A stretch of DNA of 11,609 nt from an uncultured Mycoplasmatota bacterium (GTDB lineage: Bacteria > Bacillota_I > Bacilli_A > RF39 > UBA660), in NCBI GenBank assembly GCA_900546715.1, contig UREA01000035.1:1-11609 (forward strand), given 5' to 3'. Made by a program: the position numbers and the translations under genes. Under the pieces are notes generated by a model that had not been told where the DNA came from, made no database searches, and worked only from the letters and a program-made list of their open reading frames with translations. Of this stretch, positions 1-5,329 are shown piece by piece; positions within the stretch are counted from its first letter, which is position 1; each line of letters opens with the position of its first letter.

Positions 1-72
1 TATTACTATCGGACGCACTTTTATACTTATTTTTTCTCGATTCTACCTAGTCTTAATCAAAACTGTCCAGTA

Positions 73-1848
73 TTAAGTTATCCTAACGGGATCAGCGGCT
101 GTGCCGCTTCCCCGATTATAGGTTATCGAAGATGTCAGATAAAAGACTGGCCGGACCGCGCGGCCGTTATTATACACAGCGCTGCGATACAGGTCACCCG
201 AAGTGTGCACCCAGAAGGCGTCATAGGAATAACTCGAGTAGCGAGAAATTGTCCATTCGTAAAGTCCCATGTACATCCAGTTATTATTCCTGGCACTACT
301 ATAAGAACTCATATTTGTTGTCCAATAACTTGGACTTGCCGCAAAGCCATAATCTGATACATACATTAATCCTATTTTTACACTATATGTTGTTCCTGTA
401 CTTTCGGCATCTTGCCAAGTTGCTGGTGTTGCGTAACTTGTTGTATGTCCTCCCACATACCATGTGTGACTTGCTATCTTATTTCTCCATGTACTTCCTA
501 AACTATTCAAATATGTTGTATTTAAGTTTGCTGTATTTAAATTGCTTTGACTCCATGTATTATTATTTGTACTATTATTCCAATAATATGTTGCTACTTG
601 TGATTGACTCATATTCCCTTTATAATTACTTGATGTACCAAATGAACTTTGATAATCATCATAATATGCGCCACTACTTCCTGTTTGGCTTGTTGTTGTA
701 TAATCTGCTTTTATTAATTTTACTTCATTACCAAACACTCCGATTATTCGATATAGGTTATCACTCGGACATGTACTTGCAGTACTTCCAAAACATACAT
801 AATTATTTACTTCTTCACTTGCTCCTGCATATCTATATGAGTTATCTCCTGCCCCGTTGGCTAAACTACTATTATGATAATATAATTTGGTGGCATCTGT
901 TCCATATGAATTATAAAAACTTGTTATACAACTTGCTAAATTATTTCCATTATTACATACTTCTGCTAAATATACTACATTTTCTGTTTCTGCATTTATT
1001 GTATATACATTTGAATCTACTCCATTTGTATCTTTTACATATACTTTTATACTGTAATTTGTTCCTGCTGAAAGTCCACTAAAAGTATGGGTATTTGAAC
1101 TACTACTTTGGTAACTTCCATTATTTATTGAATAATAATATGTTTGGATTGCATTTGTTCCTGCACTTGCACTTACACTTACTGTTATTGAATCATTTGT
1201 TACATTTGTTGCTGTGACACTATTGACTGTAGGATTTACATAATTATCTGTTGTTACTTCTATTACTTCTTCATTTGATTCATAACCTTCTGTATCTACT
1301 GCATATACTTGAAAAGTATATGCTGTATTTGGTGTTAATTCACTAAAGGTATAATTAGGACTTGTACTGGTCTCATAACTTCTTCCTCCATCCATACTAA
1401 AGTAATATGTAGCTACTGGATTTTCTCCTGCATCTACTGTTACTGTTAGTGTTACACTATTTGTTGTTTTAGTGGCTTGTACATTTGTAATAGTAACTAC
1501 ATTATATAAATCAAAGTACACATAACAGGCATCAGACTTATTAGATAATAGATTTACTATACCTTCTTCTCTATTCCACCTTAGTTCTCCACCATTTTCA
1601 CATCTACTTAAACTTTCATTAAATGCATAATTTCCACTTGGCCATGTGTTAGTTGTACTTTCTTGATATGTTCCATCACTTTGTTCTAACATTAATGTTA
1701 GAAAAGAATTATTAATTAATTTTTCAGGTTTTGATTCTGCAAGTGTTGGAGAATCACTCTTACCTAGGTTATAAGCTAGAATAATACCTCCGATTAAAAT
1801 AAGACTTATAATACTACATAAAACTACTTTTTTCTTGGTTATTTTCAT
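73..1848 (-). CDS. Exported FN3-repeat surface protein with variable-looking C-terminal domain
   Basis: A 591-residue protein with an N-terminal Lys-rich stretch and one hydrophobic segment (about residues 8-27), read as an uncleaved anchor or signal sequence. Residues ~30-115 are a linker. Two fibronectin type III-like beta domains follow at ~118-200 and ~206-288 (both have the TYYxSxxxGxY and FSxLxxxTxYxxxVYxxDTxGxxSN patterns). The C-terminal ~300 residues form a separate Tyr/Ser/Asn/Trp-rich domain that ends in RAVRPVFYL, which recalls the formylglycine-generating/C-type-lectin fold; that is a family-level guess. The start has an AAGGGA site 12 bases upstream. The likely location is the outer face of the membrane, and the likely role adhesion or ligand binding. 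No terminator is visible downstream. The last ~75 codons are much richer in GC than the rest (see the separate entry). The function is unknown; the surface location is well supported. Confidence 0.8.
   Translation of the reverse strand: MKITKKKVVLCSIISLILIGGIILAYNLGKSDSPTLAESKPEKLINNSFLTLMLEQSDGTYQESTTNTWPSGNYAFNESLSRCENGGELRWNREEGIVNLLSNKSDACYVYFDLYNVVTITNVQATKTTNSVTLTVTVDAGENPVATYYFSMDGGRSYETSTSPNYTFSELTPNTAYTFQVYAVDTEGYESNEEVIEVTTDNYVNPTVNSVTATNVTNDSITVSVSASAGTNAIQTYYYSINNGSYQSSSSNTHTFSGLSAGTNYSIKVYVKDTNGVDSNVYTINAETENVVYLAEVCNNGNNLASCITSFYNSYGTDATKLYYHNSSLANGAGDNSYRYAGASEEVNNYVCFGSTASTCPSDNLYRIIGVFGNEVKLIKADYTTTSQTGSSGAYYDDYQSSFGTSSNYKGNMSQSQVATYYWNNSTNNNTWSQSNLNTANLNTTYLNSLGSTWRNKIASHTWYVGGHTTSYATPATWQDAESTGTTYSVKIGLMYVSDYGFAASPSYWTTNMSSYSSARNNNWMYMGLYEWTISRYSSYSYDAFWVHTSGDLYRSAVYNNGRAVRPVFYLTSSITYNRGSGTAADPVRIT
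80..300 (-). other. GC-rich, codon-atypical 3' segment of the surface gene; candidate DGR variable region
   Basis: By hand count, GC is about 27-37% at 301-420 and 541-600, but about 42% at 241-300, 53% at 181-240, 52% at 121-180 and 48% at 61-120. Codons 537-561 (bases 166-240) contain 25 consecutive codons with none ending in A and 19 ending in T or C. They encode mostly Tyr, Ser, Asp, His, Trp, Arg and Asn. Directly 3' on the coding strand is an almost pure G/C run (149-166). This is the layout of a diversity-generating retroelement variable region followed by an IMH-like GC tract. No template repeat or reverse transcriptase lies in the window, so a transferred 3' cassette is an alternative. 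Confidence 0.4.
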
Positions 1849-1927
1849 TAAAAATCAATCCCTTTCAGTATCAATTGTATCAGATGTACTTTAAATTTTT
1901 TGTTGGATTCTGTATACTACATTAATT

Positions 1928-1956
1928 ATTTTACAACAGATGTGTTCAATAGTCAA
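1928..1956 (-). promoter_or_regulatory. Promoter of the FN3 surface gene
   Basis: On the minus strand TTGACT (1956-1951) is followed after 17 bases by TAAAAT (1933-1928), each 5 of 6 to the sigma-A consensus. The predicted start near 1921 gives a leader of about 73 bases, longer than most others in this window. The promoter lies inside the inverted repeat at 1929-1972, so a protein bound there would block RNA polymerase. Confidence 0.6.
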
Positions 1957-1972
1957 CATATCTGTTGTAAAA
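1929..1972. promoter_or_regulatory. 44-bp inverted repeat, probable operator for the XRE regulator
   Basis: Arms of 18 bp (1929-1946 and 1955-1972) match at 17 of 18 positions, around an 8-base spacer. The repeat sits in the intergenic region between the divergent surface gene and the XRE gene and covers the -10 and -35 of the surface promoter. By symmetry a weaker plus-strand promoter (TTCAAT 1945-1950, 17 bases, TAAAAA 1968-1973) faces the regulator gene. Repression of both promoters by the neighbouring HTH protein is inferred from position. Confidence 0.55.
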
Positions 1973-1999
1973 AATGGTATAAAGTTATTGGTGAAAAAC

Positions 2000-2239
2000 A
2001 TGTATTATACAGATAGGATTGAGTGGATTAGAAATTGTAGGAATGTAACCCAAAAAGAACTGGCAGACTACTTAGGAATAAAGCAACAACAATATGCCAG
2101 ATACGAAAAAGGAATTAATATTATGCCTATAACTTATTTAGCGAAAATATGTGAATATTTAGATATTTCATCAGATTATATAATAGGTTTGACAAGTGAA
2201 GAATTACCTTGTCCAAAAAATAAACTAGGAGTGCATTAA
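2000..2239 (+). CDS. Small XRE/Cro-family helix-turn-helix regulator
   Basis: A 79-residue cytoplasmic DNA-binding protein consisting almost entirely of an HTH_3 domain: residues IEWIRNCRNVTQKELADYLGIKQ carry the TQKELADYLGI helix-turn-helix, followed by QYARYEKG and the typical tail LAKICEYLDISSDYIIGL. I start it at the ATG at 2000, with GGTGA five bases upstream. The longer reading from 1940 begins inside the inverted repeat, has no ribosome-binding site and adds 20 residues unlike the family. It is divergent from the surface gene and directly next to a long inverted repeat, which suggests it controls that gene and itself. It ends in a terminator that contains its stop codon. Family assignment is strong; the target is inferred. 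Confidence 0.85.
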   Translation: MYYTDRIEWIRNCRNVTQKELADYLGIKQQQYARYEKGINIMPITYLAKICEYLDISSDYIIGLTSEELPCPKNKLGVH

Positions 2240-2249
2240 CTCCTAGTTT
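2222..2249. terminator. Bidirectional terminator between XRE gene and ftsW
   Basis: A perfect 11-bp stem (2222-2232 with 2239-2249) has a 6-base loop. On the minus strand it is followed by ATTTTTT, a good intrinsic terminator for ftsW; on the plus strand the T run is only four bases. It overlaps both stop codons. Confidence 0.75.
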
Positions 2250-3406
2250 TATAATGCTTTAATTTCTCTTTTAGTTTTATTAATATTGTTCTCAATATTT
2301 ACTCTTTCAACTACAAAGAGCATAATTATAACATTTACGGTAAATGATCCACCGTATGATAAAAATGGTAGTGGAACACCTGTTAAAGGTATTAGAGCAA
2401 GTATTCCTAGTAAATTAACTAAAATATGTAGTGTTAAAAACCAAAATGTTCCATAAGCGAGTACTGAACATCGTAGGTTTTCTGATGACTTAGCTATTTT
2501 TAAAATACGATATAACATAAATATATATCCAAGTATTATTAATATACCTGTTACTAAACCTAATTCTTCAACTATAATTGGAAATATAAAATCTGTATGA
2601 GATTCTGGTAAATATAAATATTTTTGGGTAGAATTACCAAGTCCTACTCCAAATAAACCACCATTATTTATAGCAATAAAACCATTACATACTTGGTATC
2701 CGGTAGTTTCTGTATATCTTGAGCACGGATTTTGAAAAGTAAGTCTATCTATTTGCATACTATTTAAAAAATCAGCTCCAGAATAAAGTAATACAATTAG
2801 ACCAATAACTAGACCAATAGCAATAATCTTGATAAAACGAATCATATTATTTTTAACTAAAGGAATACTAATAAAAGTTAAAAATACTATACCTGCAATT
2901 ATTGCAGCACTACCTAAATCTGGTTGCATAATAACTAAACCTGCAATTAGAGCACCAGCAGCTAGCGGTATTAAATATGAATATATGTTTTTGGATTTTT
3001 TATATTGTAATTTATTATAAAATACTGCCATAAAGATAATTAATATTGATTTAGCAAACTCTGATGGTTGTAAGCTAAAGAAGCCAAAATCATACCAACT
3101 TTGAGCATTATTGGTAACTTCTCCTTTTATAAACAATAATACTAAAGCTAGAATAATTGCTATTAATAGTGGCCAAGCAAGTGCTCCATAAGTTCTAGTT
3201 GGTAGCCTTATAATAAGGGTAAAACCAACAAATAAAGAAACACCAACAAATATTGCTTGTCTTACAAAGAAATGATATGGCGCATAACCATATCTAACTA
3301 CACTAGATACACTTGATGCACTATAAATCATAGTAAGACCTAAAACTATAAATATAAGCATTATTAAAAGTAATGGTATATCCATTTTAGATAATAGTTT
3401 TCGCAT
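2249..3406 (-). CDS. ftsW: SEDS-family peptidoglycan glycosyltransferase, FtsW-like
   Basis: A 385-residue polytopic membrane protein that polymerises lipid II into glycan strands, normally with a class B PBP at the division septum. Visible family motifs: MIYSASS (~26-32), LQPSEFAKS (~112-120), MQPDLGSA (~160-167), GLFGVGLGNSTQKYLYLPESHTDFIF (~250-275, with the catalytic Asp expected at D272 of SHTDF), VEELGL (~279-284) and TGVPLPFLSYGGS (~342-354). About ten hydrophobic helices are apparent. The NSTQKYLYLPESHTDF version favours FtsW over RodA, but a single SEDS gene could serve either role. GGAG lies 8 bases before the ATG. It stands alone here with its own promoter and a shared terminator, not in a division gene cluster. 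Confidence 0.85.
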   Translation of the reverse strand: MRKLLSKMDIPLLLIMLIFIVLGLTMIYSASSVSSVVRYGYAPYHFFVRQAIFVGVSLFVGFTLIIRLPTRTYGALAWPLLIAIILALVLLFIKGEVTNNAQSWYDFGFFSLQPSEFAKSILIIFMAVFYNKLQYKKSKNIYSYLIPLAAGALIAGLVIMQPDLGSAAIIAGIVFLTFISIPLVKNNMIRFIKIIAIGLVIGLIVLLYSGADFLNSMQIDRLTFQNPCSRYTETTGYQVCNGFIAINNGGLFGVGLGNSTQKYLYLPESHTDFIFPIIVEELGLVTGILIILGYIFMLYRILKIAKSSENLRCSVLAYGTFWFLTLHILVNLLGILALIPLTGVPLPFLSYGGSFTVNVIIMLFVVERVNIENNINKTKREIKAL

Positions 3407-3458
3407 ATTTACTCTCCTACATATAATTTTAGCACAAATATTGTAAATTTTATAAAAA

Positions 3459-3488
3459 AATATAAAATTTAGGTATTTTTAATGTCAA
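3459..3488 (-). promoter_or_regulatory. Promoter of ftsW
   Basis: Minus strand TTGACA (3488-3483), 18-base spacer, TATATT (3464-3459). The start site falls about 45 bases before the ftsW ATG. Confidence 0.5.
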
Positions 3489-3539
3489 AAAAGAGTAATT
3501 AGTAATAAATTATAGTAGATACAAAAAGGAGGTATATAT

Positions 3540-3722
3540 ATGTATTACTATGGAAACAATGGCTACTATGGCGGCGGTTATGGATATCAAAACCCATGCT
3601 GTGGTGGATATGCCGGATATACAAGTGGATATGGAATTGGTGGAGCAATTTGGATTGTATTATTTATCTTACTAGTTATAATTTTAGGTGCCGGTTGGAG
3701 TTTTAATAACAGAGGTAACTAA
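3540..3722 (+). CDS. Tiny Gly/Tyr-rich single-pass membrane peptide (YjcZ-like)
   Basis: A 60-residue peptide. The first ~33 residues are Tyr/Gly-rich with an adjacent Cys pair (NPCCGGY), followed by one hydrophobic helix (about 35-53) and a short polar tail. The GGAIWIVLFILLVIILGAGW segment resembles the tiny transmembrane proteins of Bacilli that include the YjcZ sporulation-associated family. It has the strongest ribosome-binding site in the window (AAGGAGGT, six bases before the ATG) and a good terminator behind it, so it is very probably a real, well-translated gene. A promoter is less clear: TATAGT at 3511-3516 lacks a good -35. The function is unknown; the resemblance is in composition and layout and does not prove a sporulation role. 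Confidence 0.75.
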   Translation: MYYYGNNGYYGGGYGYQNPCCGGYAGYTSGYGIGGAIWIVLFILLVIILGAGWSFNNRGN

Positions 3723-3739
3723 TAAAAATTAAATAAAAT

Positions 3740-3777
3740 AAAAGTAGCAAACAATAGTGATTTGCTGCTTTTATTAT
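3740..3777. terminator. Terminator after the tiny membrane peptide gene
   Basis: A 12-bp stem with one G-U pair (3740-3751 with 3761-3772) and a 9-base loop, with the T-rich 3' arm running into ATTATTTA. The minus strand is also T-rich behind the stem. Confidence 0.65.
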
Positions 3778-3796
3778 TTAGCTATATCTTGGAAAT

Positions 3797-3825
3797 TTGC
3801 ATTTTTACTCAATTTTTGCTAAAAT
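3797..3825 (+). promoter_or_regulatory. Promoter of def
   Basis: TTGCAT (3797-3802), 17-base spacer, extended -10 TGC-TAAAAT (3817-3825). Predicted transcription starts near 3832, leaving a leader of only about 12 bases that begins at the AGGTGA ribosome-binding site. Confidence 0.5.
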
Positions 3826-3843
3826 ATGTCTAGGTGATTTGAA

Positions 3844-4395
3844 GTGGAACTACCAAAAATTAAAATTTATGATGAATTTGATAAAATATTACATCAAGTA
3901 AGTAAGGATGTAACATTTCCAGTAAGTAAGGAAGACCAAAAACTTGCTGAAGATACCATTACCTATTTAAAAATGAGTCAAGATGAAGAAATTGCTGAAA
4001 AATACAACTTACGAGCTGGTATGGGAATGGCTTTTGTCCAACTTGGCAAACTAAAAAGAATATTTGTTATTGCTAATGAAAAAGATGATGGGACATTTGA
4101 TGAATTTGTTATCATTAATCCTAAAATAATTAGTCAAAGTGAAGAACTAATTTATGTTGGTGAGGGCGAAGGATGTTTAAGTGTTAATCGTCCAGTTGAA
4201 GGAATTGTTCCAAGACATGCCAGAGTAACAGTTGAATATTATGATTATGAAGGTAACAAAAAAACTGTTAGAGTTAGAGAAGATTTAGCAGTTGCTTTCC
4301 AACATGAAATAGATCACTTGGATGGCATTTTATTTACAGATAAAATTGATCCTAAAAATCCTTACAAGAATAAAAATAAAATGCGCGAGATATAA
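3844..4395 (+). CDS. def: Peptide deformylase
   Basis: A 183-residue cytoplasmic metalloenzyme that removes the formyl group from the initiator methionine of new proteins. All three family motifs are present: motif 1 at GMGMAFVQ (59-66, Q66), motif 2 at EGCLSV (metal-ligand C111) and motif 3 at QHEIDHLDG (H154, E155, H158). The GEGCLS form and the length fit the Gram-positive type 2 enzymes. Motif 1 has Phe where the second Ala is usual (GxGxAAxQ). The start is GTG with AGGTGA six bases upstream. It is a single-gene unit with its own promoter and terminator. Family and activity are well supported. Confidence 0.95.
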   Translation: MELPKIKIYDEFDKILHQVSKDVTFPVSKEDQKLAEDTITYLKMSQDEEIAEKYNLRAGMGMAFVQLGKLKRIFVIANEKDDGTFDEFVIINPKIISQSEELIYVGEGEGCLSVNRPVEGIVPRHARVTVEYYDYEGNKKTVRVREDLAVAFQHEIDHLDGILFTDKIDPKNPYKNKNKMREI

Positions 4396-4427
4396 AAAAT
4401 CTTAGTTTAAAACTGAGATTTTTTTGT
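4395..4427. terminator. Convergent terminator between def and the PBECR4-like gene
   Basis: An 11-bp stem with one G-U pair (4395-4405 with 4413-4423) is followed by a T run on the plus strand. The minus strand also has a run of six T behind the stem. It overlaps the stop of the minus-strand gene. Confidence 0.7.
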
Positions 4428-4986
4428 TTGTATTATGTTTTGATATTGGTACAATTGCTATATTTTTTATATCAATTGCCCTTTTTGTGTTTACTAATTT
4501 ATTTGGTCTATTATTTGCCATCCAACTTTGAGGGATACAAAAAAATTCATTATTAATCTTTCTCTCACATATTAAACCCAGCAAACAATACATTTTATTA
4601 CACAACTTATACAAAGAAAAATCACCGTTATAAAGACTGCCATTAACCTTTTCATTCATTTTATATAGCATAGTTTTATTATCATGTAATAAACCAATAA
4701 TATTTGAAAATGTATGTATTCTAAACATTAAAGTAGTTTTACCATTAAGTTCCGCTTGCAGTATGGAATTAAATTTTTTTGCATGACTTTTTAAATATTT
4801 ATACTTTTTTGCTTTTGATTTTATATTATTAGGAAAATATAAGTCGATATTAGTCTTATGTAATCCCACTAAATGATAAAAATTATCATCATTAAACCTT
4901 AAAATAATTTTATTATTATTTCCAAAACTAATAATAAAATCATATTTTTTTAACTCTTCAAAAGTATCAACCAAATTTTCAATCAA
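4402..4986 (-). CDS. PBECR4-like putative nuclease (BECR fold), possible toxin
   Basis: About 194 residues. After an N-terminal helix (LIENLVDTFEELKKY) comes a beta-rich segment with NKIILRFNDDNFYHLVGLHK (~24-44). The FxHLxGLHK motif and the later RIHTFSNIIGLL (~89-100), LLGLICER and CIPQSWMANNRPNKLVN segments match my memory of PBECR4 domains (phage-Barnase-EndoU-colicin-RelE-like nucleases). I do not recognise catalytic residues, and the assignment needs a profile search. An in-frame TTG at 5094 lies within a -35 hexamer upstream of a predicted transcription start and has no ribosome-binding site, so I use the TTG at 4986, ten bases after AAAGGA; a GTG at 4995 is also possible. No antitoxin protein is adjacent; upstream is a structured RNA unit. 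Codon use is very AT-rich. Confidence 0.6.
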   Translation of the reverse strand: MIENLVDTFEELKKYDFIISFGNNNKIILRFNDDNFYHLVGLHKTNIDLYFPNNIKSKAKKYKYLKSHAKKFNSILQAELNGKTTLMFRIHTFSNIIGLLHDNKTMLYKMNEKVNGSLYNGDFSLYKLCNKMYCLLGLICERKINNEFFCIPQSWMANNRPNKLVNTKRAIDIKNIAIVPISKHNTNKKISVLN

Positions 4987-5019
4987 ATTTTTCACATCCT
5001 TTTTAAAATATTTATAAAC

Positions 5020-5052
5020 AAAAAAAGTTAGGGAATAAATCTCACCTAACTT
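5020..5052 (-). terminator. Terminator-like hairpin in the leader of the PBECR4-like gene
   Basis: On the minus strand AAGTTAGG (5052-5045) pairs perfectly with CCTAACTT (5032-5025) around a 12-base loop and is followed by a T run to 5020. It lies between the promoter at 5066-5094 and the proposed start codon at 4986, so it could attenuate expression. Confidence 0.5.
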
Positions 5053-5065
5053 AAAACGCAAAATA

Positions 5066-5094
5066 AATATATCATGTAATGAATTTGCTGTCAA
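5066..5094 (-). promoter_or_regulatory. Promoter of the PBECR4-like gene
   Basis: Minus strand TTGACA (5094-5089), exactly 17 bases, then extended -10 TGA-TATATT (5074-5066). This is one of the best sigma-A matches in the window, with a predicted start near 5059, and it argues against translation beginning at 5094. Confidence 0.6.
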
Positions 5095-5114
5095 TAAATT
5101 TAATTGTTTTTTAA

Positions 5115-5243
5115 TTAAAAAGTGAGTTTATATGCATAAACTCAACTTGGTAGCGCCTAATAATAGGCAAACGGCCTTCTATTTTGTGTATCATAACTAT
5201 GTTATGAACCGCCGAAGATAGGCTGGGGCTACCAACTCCCGTT
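5115..5243 (-). ncRNA. Candidate structured RNA (~130 nt) with own promoter and terminator
   Basis: It lies between the ATPase and PBECR4-like genes. No convincing reading frame spans it. Read on the minus strand it can form: an outer 8-bp stem (5235-5228 with 5154-5147), a 7-bp hairpin (5204-5190 region, TCATAAC/GTTATGA with loop ATA), a 5-bp hairpin GCCTA-TTAT-TAGGC near 5168-5155, and a 3' terminator hairpin. A 5' hairpin (5247-5230) competes with the outer stem. It is locally richer in GC than the surrounding sequence. I checked it by memory against common riboswitches, 6S, SRP, T-box and self-cleaving ribozymes and recognised none. It may be a free small RNA, a riboswitch-like leader or an RNA antitoxin for the gene downstream. 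Confidence 0.55.
5117..5144 (-). terminator. Intrinsic terminator of the structured RNA
   Basis: A perfect 9-bp stem TGAGTTTAT/ATAAACTCA (5144-5136 with 5131-5123) with a 4-base loop, followed on the minus strand by CTTTTT. It would also stop read-through from the ATPase gene, which has no clear terminator of its own. Confidence 0.7.
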
Positions 5244-5249
5244 GGTATT

Positions 5250-5278
5250 AATATACCACAGCATAAACAATATTGCAA
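5250..5278 (-). promoter_or_regulatory. Promoter of the structured RNA
   Basis: Minus strand TTGCAA (5278-5273), 17 bases, extended -10 TGG-TATATT (5258-5250). The predicted transcription start is near 5243, just before the structured segment. Confidence 0.5.
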
Positions 5279-5329
5279 GCTTTTTCTGTTTTCTGATTAA
5301 GAAATTACTGATAGTTTTTTTAACATTTC

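Noticed and set aside
80..300. Complete diversity-generating retroelement within the window
   Set aside because: No reverse transcriptase, accessory gene or second copy of the GC-rich segment is present; only the target-like 3' end is seen.
132..1082. Long plus-strand open frame (316 codons) opposite the surface gene
   Set aside because: The translation is a low-complexity Leu/Tyr/Asn/His shadow with no recognisable domain, no ribosome-binding site, and lies wholly antisense to a well-supported gene.
1929..1972. Invertible promoter (phase-variation switch)
   Set aside because: The arms are separated by only 8 bases and the promoter overlaps the arms, so inversion would change nothing; no invertase is present.
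1940..1999. Extended N-terminus for the XRE protein
   Set aside because: It would start within the inverted repeat, without a ribosome-binding site, and adds residues foreign to the family; ATG at 2000 has GGTGA in place.
5115..5278. CRISPR array, tracrRNA or known riboswitch
   Set aside because: No spaced direct repeats and no cas genes; the conserved cores I can recall for common riboswitches, T-box, 6S, SRP and hammerhead/HDV-like ribozymes are not present on either strand.
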